This document shows positions 47,500 through 58,373 of a stretch of 64,000 bases of DNA, in pieces. The translations under genes and the position numbers were made by a program. The notes beneath the pieces are model-generated. The model was not told the origin of the DNA, did not search any database, and worked only from the letters and a program-made list of their open reading frames with translations. The number at the start of each line of letters is the position of its first letter. Position 1 is the first letter of the stretch. Source of the stretch: Heliocidaris tuberculata (lineage: Eukaryota; Echinodermata; Echinoidea; Camarodonta; Echinometridae); contig CM046835.1 of NCBI GenBank assembly GCA_025618425.1, positions 17,265,959 through 17,329,958 on the forward strand, read 5' to 3'.

Positions 47500-48130
47500 C
47501 AGTGGAGCTGGAGGCAAGAGGGGCATAATCCCCCAGCAAAGGATTTCTCATTCAGTCGCTCGAGCGAGCGGAATAAGAAATCCTTTGCTGTGTCCATAAT
47601 TTACATCAAGTAAGGGCAATATTTTCTGAAAATCTCCCCCAAACTCGCTAGCTCTTATAGTATATTATAATGAAATCTAGCAGATCGCATAAAGTATGTT
47701 GTTGATATCGATGTAATCCTAAAGATAAACGACAGGGTTAATGTACGAATTAAAAGATAGTTCGACATTCCCCCAATTAATTTGCTTAGCCATTTTCATT
47801 ATATCGCTATAAAAAATGCTCAACCAAAGGACTTTAGCATTAGAAAAAAGTCTGAAAATTTTTGCTCGCTCGCTTCGCTCGCTTGCAAATTAATAATTAC
47901 ACCATCATACACAACTGTTAATTGGGGAAGCTGAAGCAGTGTCCAGAACCACAATAAAAAGATAGAAGATGATGCGTGATAATGTATTAATCATGTTAAC
48001 TGGACTGTAGGGTAATACCAATGTCACAAAATGGTCCCCTTTTCGCCTTACTTCACCTTGTAGGTGCCCCCTTTCCCTAAAAAGTGCCCTTTTTGCTGGT
48101 GCCCCCACTTTAAAAGACGCTCCGCCGTCC
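47500..48130. mobile_element. Possible element with GGCAGTGGAGC...GCTCCGCCGTCC ends
   Basis: Loosely inverted ends, with the GCTCGCTCGCTTCGCTCGCT word inside. Borders and target duplication not resolved. Confidence 0.3.
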
Positions 48131-48179
48131 TTGTCAATTGCTCGTTTCATCATCAAGATATTTATGATTGGAAATCGAT

Positions 48180-49060
48180 TTTTATAACCGTACGCGATCT
48201 TACGCCAACGAGCTTGTAACGGTCGCCTAACTCGCCATACCTCCCTCTTTCAACACAAAACGTACAGCGTATACGTCTATTTTGACATTTTTTTTCTGTT
48301 CAAATTTGCAGTTTTAGTCCCGTACTATCTCCTTAGCCATAGGTTGGCCTAACCCTGTTTTTTCCAGGGCTAAAATAATCCCTTACTATCGTGGAGTTAG
48401 CCCACTTTGGGAAAATGCAATGTGAACATAAAGTGGGGCTAAGCAAAATTTTGCCAGTGTAAAAAGCCTATTATAAGATTATTAAATGTGAGCTAGTGAT
48501 TTTCATCGTTGTGAATATGAATATAAAGATAATGATAAGAAATACAAGTAACCAAAGAACAAGCGCTTTTTTAAATAAAGGAAATAAATCTTTTCTCTAT
48601 CTCAATCAATATTCATATTGTCATTACAATGGCATAATCATACCTCAAGAGTAAGCGCTTCTAAGTAGACAAACAAAATCAGGCTATGGCGTTTCACCTA
48701 TTGTTCTCTATTACTCGTAGTAATTCCCCCTGGTAAGGGGTTTATGAGATTCCATGAGTGCGAAACAGGAAAGTCAGAGTTTGCTTGTTTGTTTGTTTAT
48801 TTTTTTTTAAAGGGAAAGATGTAGGCCTATGTAGTTATTTCGTATCAGGAACAAAAAATTATACCCTAGGGATTGGGCTTCCTTCATCTGATTTATCGTG
48901 GTCGTCGTCATTGAAGGCTATATTATTACTCCAAGAGAAGAATTCAAAACAATGTGAAAATTAATGATTTTGAGAGTATTTTGTTGATATTGTAATTGCA
49001 GTATGTTATAAGCGAACGATCATATATATTGTTTATTGAATGTTATGTACCATCTATGAA
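48180..49060. other. Non-coding stretch
   Basis: No supported feature. Confidence 0.4.
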
Positions 49061-49069
49061 TAAATACCC

Positions 49070-49720
49070 AGGGGCGTCGTCAGTACATTTTGAAAGGGGG
49101 ATGGGGGTGTGACACCCAAATTTGCCGACAAATCTTTAGGATGTGACACACAAAAATGCTGCACCCTAATCTCCTCCCACATATAATAATAAAAGAATTA
49201 TCGCAGCTGCAGAAATCTTGATCATACGGGCCCATTTCCGCAAGGGGACGGGCTGATGCCTTTTGCCCGAATATCAACTTTTCAATTTCTAAATTTTTGC
49301 GAGCGAGCGAAGCAAGCAAGCAAAAAAGGTAGAGAAGTTACATAACTATTAGGGAACTTCGCTACCCAAATATGTGGATATTCTGGCACCTCGCTGCCCG
49401 GGTATGAAGTGGTGGTGGGGCTGGTGCCCATTGCCGAAAGGGGACGCCTTTTGCCCGAATATTAACTTTCCAGTGTTTTGAGCACCAACAAAAAAAAAAA
49501 AAAAAAAAAAAAAAATGGCTAGTTTTCCTTCTTTGTTTTTCCGTTATTTCTTATCTTTTTGTTTTTGTTTTCCTTTCCTTTTCCTTTTTTTTTTTCGTAT
49601 TTTCCTTCTTTCTCTGTTCTCCTTTACCTTTTCTCTTTCCCCTTCCATCTTCATTTTCCCCCTCCCTTTTTTGCCTCCGACAGCCATTCTGAGTGGGCGG
49701 AGTGTCCAGAATCGGGTCAA
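49070..49720. mobile_element. Truncated copy of the CAGGGGCG element
   Basis: Starts CAGGGGCGTCGTCAGTACAT and shares GTGTGACACCCAAATTTGCC, TTTTGCCCGAATATCA and GCGAGCGAGCGAAGC with the 45.6 kb copy. No matching right end was found. Confidence 0.55.
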
Positions 49721-49896
49721 TTATATACAATAGAACCTTGTAATAACAAGCTCTTTGGGACCAAGGAAATTTCCTTCTTATATTGAAATCTTGATAAAGG
49801 ACTGGGACAAGGAAAATTACCTAATTATAACAAGAGTTTGTTATAACAGTGTTCTTTATAGCGAGGTTCCAATGTATTTTGATGACTACTAGTATC

Positions 49897-50417
49897 CAGT
49901 GTTTCCACTTTTCAAAATGAATTATCCTGAAATGAGCACTGAAAATTCCTGGAATTTCAAAAAATATCCTGAAATTTTTTAAATGAGCTACGATCGCCTC
50001 CAAACCTTCCTTACATGATCTCTGTAGAATGTGCACTGATCATTACCCTATATACTGTATATAGGGTAATAGTTAGTTCACACCTCACTGCGCTGCCATG
50101 CCATGCACTGCACTTGCATCATGTTCCATCCAATGAACCGTCAGTATTGTGTGTGTGGGTGTGCCCATACATACTGTATGCATTATACCGTACTGGGATT
50201 TTATATTTCTCCTTTTTTTCCTTTGGTTTTTTTTTTTCCTGTTCTTTCTTTTTTTTTTTCTTTATTTGTTTAACTTTTGCCTACATTTTTGTTAGTCTAT
50301 TCACGGAATCCCAAATATCCTGGAAAAATCCTGGAATTTTTTCAATTCCTGAAATTATCCTTGAAAACCTCAAAAACTCCTGGAAACTCCTGAATTCCAG
50401 GAGAAGTGGAAACGCTG
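49897..50417. mobile_element. 521 bp hAT-type MITE with perfect 8-bp TSD
   Basis: CTAGTATC occurs directly at 49889-49896 and 50418-50425. Ends CAGTGTTTCCACTTTTC and GAGAAGTGGAAACGCTG are inverted and begin with the CAG.G common in hAT elements. Subterminal copies of TCCTGGAATTT and related words lie in both orientations. No transposase frame. Confidence 0.88.
50042..50070. repeat. 29-bp perfect palindrome inside the hAT-type MITE
   Basis: ATTACCCTATATAC, a single T, then GTATATAGGGTAAT: 14-bp perfect arms. Confidence 0.9.
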
Positions 50418-50575
50418 CTAGTATCTTCGATTTTAAGTTAATTCCTTACAGCTTCTGATTCGTAGATGGCGCAATTTCCGAATTTTTACCCAAAGCCATC
50501 CATACGCATAGTTTGGCCTGCACGGTTTCTGTTGGGCACAATTCCCCTTCTCTCTTCTCATGCAAGAGGGGAGGG

Positions 50576-50615
50576 GAGGGGGGGGGGGGGGGGGGGGGGC
50601 GGGGGGGGGGGGAAT
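50576..50615. repeat. Poly-G run
   Basis: G-run of nearly 40 bases with rare interruptions; likely unstable in sequencing. Confidence 0.9.
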
Positions 50616-50739
50616 GAAGCTTCCAATGAGCCGTTTTTTCAACAAAGAGAAGTATGTAACGTTGGATAGTTGTTATGTAAATTTGATAAGGCTACACTGC
50701 ATAAAGGGGCGTCGCTTTTTGTAGGGGGGGGGGAGGGGT

Positions 50740-51270
50740 GGTTTGTCAGGTTTCAAGCATTGATGACAACAACAAAAAACAAACAAACAAACAAACAAAC
50801 AAACAAAACAAAACAAAAATCGAATTTGCCAGCATGCCTACTATATGATTTTTTTTTTAATCAAGTGAAGAAGTCATAACATTTGCCGACATACAGCGCG
50901 TACCAAAAGAGGTGACATTTGAACAAAGTCTCTCCACATAAATACATGTATTTCAAACTATTTTTAGAAAATTTTCATATATGTCTGTGAAAAGCTATGG
51001 GTCTTTCTTATCAAATGGCAAAAAAAGAAATCTAATAATATTTTATGCTTTTGTGATCAAAAGCCACTTGTCATCTGTGATTTTGAGTGGTTGATGGATT
51101 GATTGGTTAGGTGGTTGTCTGACTGATTGACTGATTAATGGATTGATTAGTGATCGATTACTTTAACTTTTAGTATGAACCATCCTTGGTGACATTCTTT
51201 TTCTAACATCCAAACTATGGAAGCTCAGATTTAAAACTCTCCAAAAAGTAATATTTCAAAACAATAAGAA
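50740..51270. other. Non-coding stretch with (CAAA)n
   Basis: (CAAA)n at about 50776-50815 and short GATTGATT-type repeats at 51090-51160. No exon seen. Confidence 0.5.
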
Positions 51271-51277
51271 CATCGGT

Positions 51278-52250
51278 GGAGGTTTATTGCCATTTGGTCC
51301 AACGCCATTTGGTCCAATCGTCATACGGTCTAACATCATTCGGTCTAATATCTGCTGGTCAAATATACAATATAAAAAAATAGCCATTTCGTCTATAATC
51401 ATTTGGTCTAATAGCCATTTGGTCTAATAATTTTTTTTTTTTGCCAGTTGGTCCAATTACCATATGGTCTATTATCAATTGGTCAAACTACCATTTGGTC
51501 TAATCATCAAATGGTCTAAATCCAATTAGTGCAATACCCATTTGGTCCATATTACAGTTACTATTATTCTTAATGATAATGCTTATATTATTATCATTTT
51601 AAAAGTAATTATTTTTACAATGTAGCATATGTATTAATACAATAATTCAAAAAGAATTATTACTATTATCATTATTATCTAATAGGCCCATTGTTTCAGC
51701 GTAAAGGCATATATCATTTCAAATAAACAAAAAAGTAGGCAGTAAGCCTAATCTGTATTAAGAACATATATTTGTTTGTAGTATTAGACCAAATGGCTAT
51801 TGAACCAGATGAGTAATAGACCAAACGGTCATTAGTCGAACTGAGACTTGGACCAAATGATTATTAGACCAACTGGTCATTAGACGAAATGATCATTAGA
51901 CCAGTTGGTTGATAGACTAAATGATGATTAGACGAAATGGTAATTGGACTAATTGATGATTAGACCATGTGGATATTAGACCAACGGGGATTAGCCGAAA
52001 TGGGTATTGGACCAAATGAATATTGGACGAAATGATAATTGGACCAAGTGGTACTTGGACTAAATGGGTTTAGACCAAATTACCATTAGACCAAATGAGT
52101 TTTAGATGAAATGGTTATAGACTAACTGGTCATTGGACGAAATGATTATTGGAACAAATGGTCATTGGACGAAATGTTAATGGACGAAATAATATTAAAC
52201 CAAATGATGTTAGACCAGCTGACAATTGGATCGAATGGCAGTTTACCTCA
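51278..52250. mobile_element. TU-like fold-back transposon with 16-bp tandem repeats
   Basis: Left domain 51278-51545 is a tandem array of CCATTTGGTCTAAT-type units. Right domain 51785-52250 is the same array reverse-complemented (ATTAGACCAAATGGTC, period 16). The extreme ends GAGGTTTATTGCCATT and AATGGCAGTTTACCTC are inverted. The unique middle (about 240 bp) is AT-rich. Sea urchin TU elements are known to have long inverted repeats made of short tandem units. Confidence 0.75.
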
Positions 52251-52369
52251 GAACAATTTACCTCGTAAATAAATTAAATATAATAATCATTTGGGGAGCA
52301 TGATTTCCAAATCCTAATATTAGAGTATGTGATTTTGTGTATATTAGCGACCAGTTAACATGAATTGTT

Positions 52370-53200
52370 ATTTGGTTGCTCTCTCGCTTCGCTCGCTCGC
52401 ATAATTTGGAAACTGGAAATTTGATGTTCGGGCAAGAGGCGTCAGCCACAATTTCGAAAATATGCCTATTTTTCCTATGGCTGCAACACCTAAAATTTAT
52501 TAGTCACTTTTAATATTCGGGAAACTTAACAATTGTGCCAGCGATTTTGTCTCATTTTATGTCATTTTATATCTCATATAGTACATTTTTGTATTTGAAA
52601 TAACAATATTTACAAATGGATACACAATGAGTAGTTTACGTCAAAATTTTTGAAAGCTCGCGTCGCGCGCTCGCAAAAATTAGAGAAGAAAATTTATGTT
52701 TTGTGAAGAGACGTCAGCCGCCTTGAAACTTACACCCGTGCATTAAAAACAGCAAAGCAACCCAGTTGGACAGTGGGGGTAGGGTGGGGTCCTTCTCTTG
52801 ATTTAGGAACAGTCATGACTTTCACAACTATGGGGCCACCAATTTACCGATTAGTGGGCGCCGCTATTTCAAACCCTTGATCCGCTGGTGGACCACTTTG
52901 ATTGATTACTTTAATATATGTTTTCCCTGCCATTACGATTGATAACTTTAAAATTCACACATTTCGTATCCTTCGTCTGATTTCATCTCAAACTTTCGCT
53001 GATCTGTTTCTGATCATTTATTGAAGTCATCTGAATATCAGGGTGAACTTCCCCTTCACAATTGCTGGAAAGGTTTTGCCGCTGTAGTTTCAAATTGCCA
53101 TAAAATTTTGTGCTTAACTTCCTCGAGAGTTCCCCGTTCTAGTTTTCACTTTTCCCTCTTTCATCTTCCATCCGAAATTCCCTGCATATTAGTGTTTATA
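52370..53200. other. Dispersed repeat remnants
   Basis: Contains CTCTCGCTTCGCTCGCTCGC (52380) and GCTCGCGTCGCGCGCTCGC (52657), with AGGCGTCAGCC-type words of the CAGGGGCG family. No ends can be defined. Confidence 0.4.
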
Positions 53201-53238
53201 TACACGTAAGACGACCATTTAAAGGATAAGACGACCCT

Positions 53239-53759
53239 TTAAAGGGAAAGTCGGCCCTGGTCTTTTGTTTATTTGAATAAAAGCAGAAAAATGAGAGAAA
53301 CAGATTAGTAAAGGTTTGAGCAAAATCTATAAGAAATAAAAAAAAGTTATGAATTTTTGAAGTTGTAATCATTCAAACACAATCAAAACACAAATTGGCA
53401 ACTCCGTGACATATCTTGCGAGCTCCTCTCTCATTTTATCAGTATAGAAAGTTTCATAAATTAAATTTTCATTGATGAAGGAATCAATTTGTGTCATACA
53501 GGTTTTGCGTAAAAGCATATGGGCAATGATTTCTAAGGTGCAACACTTCCCTGGTGCATGTATGATTGAACATTATCTTTAGAGGGCAAATGGAAGAGGA
53601 GCTCGCAAGATACGTCTCGGAGTTGCCAATTTGTGTTTGATTTGATTACAACTTTAAAAAAATCATAACTTTCTTATTTCTTATCGGATTTTGCTCAAAC
53701 CTTCACTGATCCGTTTCTTTTTGAAACCAACTTGTAATCTGGGTGGACTTTCCCTTTAA
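53239..53759. mobile_element. TTAA-flanked fold-back MITE, second copy
   Basis: TTAA at 53239-53242 then AGGGAAAGTC; GACTTTCCCT then TTAA at 53756-53759. Arms of about 200 bp pair well, for example CAAATTGGCAACTCCG with CGGAGTTGCCAATTTG. Related in ends and layout to the 30.1 kb element. Confidence 0.78.
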
Positions 53760-53841
53760 TGCGACTCCTTTTTTTTTTAGCCATCTATAACTGAATTGAA
53801 AGAATAATCTGTTATGATCATGGACTATATGGTATAAATAA

Positions 53842-53842
53842 A

Positions 53843-53903
<61 letters not shown>

Positions 53904-53911
53904 GGAGGGGG

Positions 53912-53949
<38 letters not shown>

Positions 53950-54021
53950 GGGAGGGAGAGAGAGGAGAGAGAAGAGAGAGAGAGAGAGGGGGAGAGAGAG
54001 AGAGGGGAGAGAGAGAGAGAG

Positions 54022-54068
<47 letters not shown>

Positions 54069-54146
54069 GGAGGAGAGGAGAGAGAGAGAGAGAGGGAGGG
54101 AGAGAGATGAGAGAGAGAGAGAGAGAGAGAGATAGAGAGAGATTAT
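53842..54146. repeat. (GA)n / GAGAGG purine tract
   Basis: About 300 bp of GA repeats with GGG variants. The Ser/Leu-rich minus-strand frames are artefacts. Confidence 0.95.
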
Positions 54147-54149
54147 TAT

Positions 54150-55460
54150 TAAGGCTCTGCAATGCTCCTGAATAAAAAAAAAAAGATGGATGAGGAAAAT
54201 CTTGCTCGGTCGAATAGTATTCTCCCTCGCATAATAACAGCAAATAAAGTCAACTACCAATCATCGAAGGATATCAAACAGATGAACATGGACCTATTCA
54301 TTTTTAAAAATTGAATAAATAGGGCCAATAATAAACCCTCACAGACGCTTCCCCATTCTCCGTCGTTACGATTCTTCGCATGTCGCCCCCCCCCCACTCC
54401 GACCCCCTTCTCTTTCATGACGAAACAATGATGAATGGTTCCTCCAGTGAAAATCGGTGTGGATTTGCTGGGTCCCTGCATGTAATAGAAAACTTAGATT
54501 ATCTAATCATGTGAATTTTAAAAGTAGACAAAGAATTTGAACTTGTTCGGGCATGTGCTTATACATGTACAGTGATCATCAAAGAGGTATAATGGCATCA
54601 TTACATTACAGCAAGACCTTAACCCTTACTGTACACGGGGGGGGGGGGGGGGGGGTCCTCGAAGGCCCCCCGACAAATTTCGCATCGCATTTTGAACCGC
54701 TGCATTTCACGCCACGCCACTTTCTGATTTTTTTCTTTCCATTCTTGCGCATCTTTTGACACCAAGTTTACAAAAATTTGTTCTTTGCGTTACCTTAACG
54801 AGTCGTGACCGTTTGTGACCTCATGCCAGCCCGAAAACGGAGAATTTCTGAGTTTTGTGTACAAAACAAATGGGAAACTGCATTTCCTCATGTTCCTCCT
54901 TTATCTCTTATTTGTAATAATGATTCTCTCTCCTGTAAATAACAAAAGAAATCCTCAATGTGCCGCAAATTTATAGCAAAATATATTATATCTCAATAAC
55001 AACTTGATGAGGGAAACATGAAACGATGTCCTATTCTGTAATGAAACTAATATCGCATATGAGAACACGTTCTCATTTTACTTAAATAAAAACCAATTCA
55101 ATTCAATTCAATTCAAAACCAAAGAATAAAGAAAAGACTAAACAAAAGTGTTAACCCGTATCAGACTGAGATTTTCAAAATGCAAAATTAAAGAATGTCA
55201 AATTTATTTGAAATAAGTTTTTGTGAAATTTCCTTTATTAATATTCTTTAAATAATGCTCTAAATATTTAATTAGATTTTCACTTTTTGAAACATTGAGA
55301 CCACAAAATCTGTGAATGTCAGTAATTAATTCAAAACACAACAATAAAAAAAAGTTGCGATTAAACGCAACACAAAAAATTAAACCAAACTTGATTTTCA
55401 ACCAATCAGGATCGCGTATTTGGGACTTAGGTTTAATTTTTAAAGTTGCGATTAAACGCA
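54150..55460. other. Non-coding stretch
   Basis: G-run at about 54638-54655, an inverted pair of TTTAAAGTTGCGATTAAACG-type words near 55355-55460, and AATTC repeats near 55095. No exon supported. Confidence 0.45.
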
Positions 55461-55467
55461 ACTTTTT

Positions 55468-56570
55468 ATGCAAGAGGGCCCTCATCATAAGCATGTTATT
55501 GGCGTATTCATGGATCTGAGCAAGGCATTTGACATTCTTGACCATGCAATACTTATACGTAAATTGGAATATTATGGACTGAGGGTGTTGCAATATACAA
55601 TGGTTTCAAATTTATTTAATAGAAAACAATATGTGTATTATGATTCGACTGAATCAGAATTATCATCTATCATGTAAATAAACGATATAGTTTAAAGCGA
55701 GTTACAATACATTCCATTGTACCTTTGTAACGGTGTGTACTGGTTTATGTGTGTTCATTGTTTTGTATTCCATATTTATTTTTTTGTTTCTCTTCCCCCA
55801 CCCTCTTCCCCCCCCCCCCTCTCTCTCTCTACTTCCTCTTCTATATAATTATCCCAGCCTCTCTCTGCCTATCACTGTCTCTCTCTTTTCTCTCTCTCTT
55901 TTTCATAGTGCCATTTCATTTCTCTCCTTTCTCTTTCTGAGATATAATGTACATACTGTATATGCATATTTTTTCCCTTTCTTTTCAACCAGTAGGGCTT
56001 ATGTTTACAAGCGTAGCCTTTTTTTTTCTTTTAGGTCCTTCCACTTGCAAAAACTACGTTTTTGTTTTTGTTTTGTTTTGTTTTGTTTTGTTTGTTTGTT
56101 TTTTTTTTTTTGGGGGGGGTATATTACAAAAACATTGTTGACTTTTATATGTACAACGCCTTGTCAATATATATAGGACATTTATGTATTATGCATTATG
56201 CATTATGTAGTTTTGATTATGTGTTATGTATTATGTAGTGTGTATAATTATCATGTATTATGTACATTATGTATTATTATGCATTTGCATGTTTTGCTTG
56301 ATGTGGAATAAACTGAAATGAACTAAAATAAACTATAGAATGCAGAATACAAAGCTCAATACTTGACCCATTGTATATATTTAATAAAGGAGTTATCACA
56401 TTGATAACTCCTTGATTTGATATATGTAAATTATATTTCTTACTCATCGAATGCATTAGAATAATTATATTATTCGCTGATGATACTGTTATATTTTGTT
56501 CCAACTCAGATATTCAGACCCTTTCATTAGTCTCGCTGAATAAGCCAATTACGGATCTCTTTTTTGTTTC
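55468..56570 (+). pseudogene. Broken LINE reverse transcriptase
   Basis: Three pieces in order. At 55490-55677, VIGVFMDLSKAFDILDHAI, the catalytic-Asp motif A region of non-LTR reverse transcriptases, followed by LIRKLEYYGLR and NRKQYVYY. At about 56353-56395, SSILDPLYIF, like the motif before YIND. At about 56455-56550, IIILFADDTVIF, motif C with the ADD catalytic pair. Between them lies unrelated T/C-rich DNA and an ATTATGTA minisatellite. Stops and frameshifts make it inactive. CR1/Jockey-like is inference. Confidence 0.8.
56180..56285. repeat. ATTATGTA-type minisatellite
   Basis: Variable units of TTATGTATTATGCA inside the broken LINE region. Confidence 0.8.
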
Positions 56571-57098
56571 GAATATATCTCGGTACACTTCTGGACCCCG
56601 TCCCACCTCCTCCCGCACTCCGCTTTTAAAGATCGAAGGGTTTTGACCCTTAAGGGGTCATTTCGATTGCGTCATTACCTGCTCTAAACGAGCCTGTTAT
56701 GCCAGTTATTCAAATTTTTGTCTGCAGTGTTCATTTTGCAAACACTTTTTAAACTCACACTTTCACGAAAGAGTGTACCAGACACGGTCCTAACGTCAGC
56801 AAATGACGCCCGGGCTTTACTAATAGACAGTGTTTGCAGATCTGACTTTTATAGCGTAATACAACAGACATAATATTACGGGCCATTCAGCATGTTCAGC
56901 CCTCAGCAGGATTTTTACTTTCTGTTTGTGACATTACCGAATGACTTTGACGTTACTGAATTCAGAATGAAAACTGATCTGCGCAACCATCATGACCATG
57001 GCGAAAGTGTAGATGTCACCAATGTCAATGAAGTGTCAGATGAACAATTTGGCGATTTATGATGAGAAGACTGGAATGATTATGTCATTTTGAAAAAG

Positions 57099-57282
57099 AG
57101 CGTGGCCATTGTCGGATAACAATAACGATAACGAGATTTTTCATCAAAGGTACACCCTAGAGCTGCCCTACTTTACTACCCTACGTTCACACCATACGGT
57201 ATTATGTATATACCGTAGAGTGTACTTTTAATTGAAAATCTCGTTATCTATATCCTTATCGGACAAATGTGACCCACGCTTT
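57099..57282. repeat. Inverted repeat, about 65-bp arms
   Basis: GAGCGTGGCCATTGTCGGAT...GATAACGAGATTTT on the left pairs with AAAATCTCGTTATC...CTTATCGGAC...CACGCTT on the right, around about 60 bp. Likely a small MITE; no target duplication identified. Confidence 0.6.
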
Positions 57283-57699
57283 ATATATGGTGGTGGATCC
57301 AGTGTCCGAACACTTTTCAGAAAATCAACGATAGCAAATAAAATACCAAATGAATATCTGTCAAACTTACATATTGAATGCTCAAAGCCCTACAGAAAAA
57401 GAAGTTGATGGAATTTTAAAAAGACAACGTAGATTTAATACGATATTCCCTTCCGAGTGAACCCCTTCCAACGACGCGGCGTTTTGGTCCCTTGGAAAAG
57501 GTACTGTATTTCCGAACGTGTGAAACCTATGGGAAAAAGACACGACCTTTGTTTCAATAGTGTGGTTTTCATACGCGTAGTCCTACGGTATGAAAACCCT
57601 TTTAGGTATGGTGGCCGTTACCGCCAAAACGTGTGCCTGAAGCATGCGCGTGCTGGTCATAACGTACGCATGGGTCTGTCATATGGAAGGCCATCGACG

Positions 57700-57873
57700 C
57701 CATAAATCGTATCGGATACGTATGCTCTATTTAACGTACGTACCGGATACGTATGCTCTATTTAACGTACGTACCGGATACGTATGCTCAAATAGAGCAT
57801 ACGTATGCAAACGGACCAATCATAGAGCTGCATTTAAGCATACGTATGCTGAGTAAACTTGCATACGTATGCA
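57700..57873. repeat. Palindromic CATACGTATG repeats running into the gap
   Basis: ACCGGATACGTATGCTCTAT and TTAACGTACGT repeat in tandem (period about 32), then GCATACGTATGC palindromes recur up to the gap edge. Confidence 0.85.
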
Positions 57874-58373
57874 NNNNNNNNNNNNNNNNNNNNNNNNNNN
57901 NNNNNNNNNNNNNNNNNNNNNNNNNNNNNNNNNNNNNNNNNNNNNNNNNNNNNNNNNNNNNNNNNNNNNNNNNNNNNNNNNNNNNNNNNNNNNNNNNNNN
58001 NNNNNNNNNNNNNNNNNNNNNNNNNNNNNNNNNNNNNNNNNNNNNNNNNNNNNNNNNNNNNNNNNNNNNNNNNNNNNNNNNNNNNNNNNNNNNNNNNNNN
58101 NNNNNNNNNNNNNNNNNNNNNNNNNNNNNNNNNNNNNNNNNNNNNNNNNNNNNNNNNNNNNNNNNNNNNNNNNNNNNNNNNNNNNNNNNNNNNNNNNNNN
58201 NNNNNNNNNNNNNNNNNNNNNNNNNNNNNNNNNNNNNNNNNNNNNNNNNNNNNNNNNNNNNNNNNNNNNNNNNNNNNNNNNNNNNNNNNNNNNNNNNNNN
58301 NNNNNNNNNNNNNNNNNNNNNNNNNNNNNNNNNNNNNNNNNNNNNNNNNNNNNNNNNNNNNNNNNNNNNNNNN
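57874..58373. other. Assembly gap (500 N)
   Basis: Exactly 500 N, so probably a placeholder rather than a measured size. Open frames through it are meaningless. Confidence 0.99.

Noticed and set aside
51278..52250. CRISPR-like or regulatory array of AGACCAAATGG units
   Set aside because: No spacers; the two halves are mirror-image arrays, which fits a fold-back transposon better.
53703..54260. Ser/Leu-rich minus-strand frames
   Set aside because: Translation of the GA-rich purine tract.
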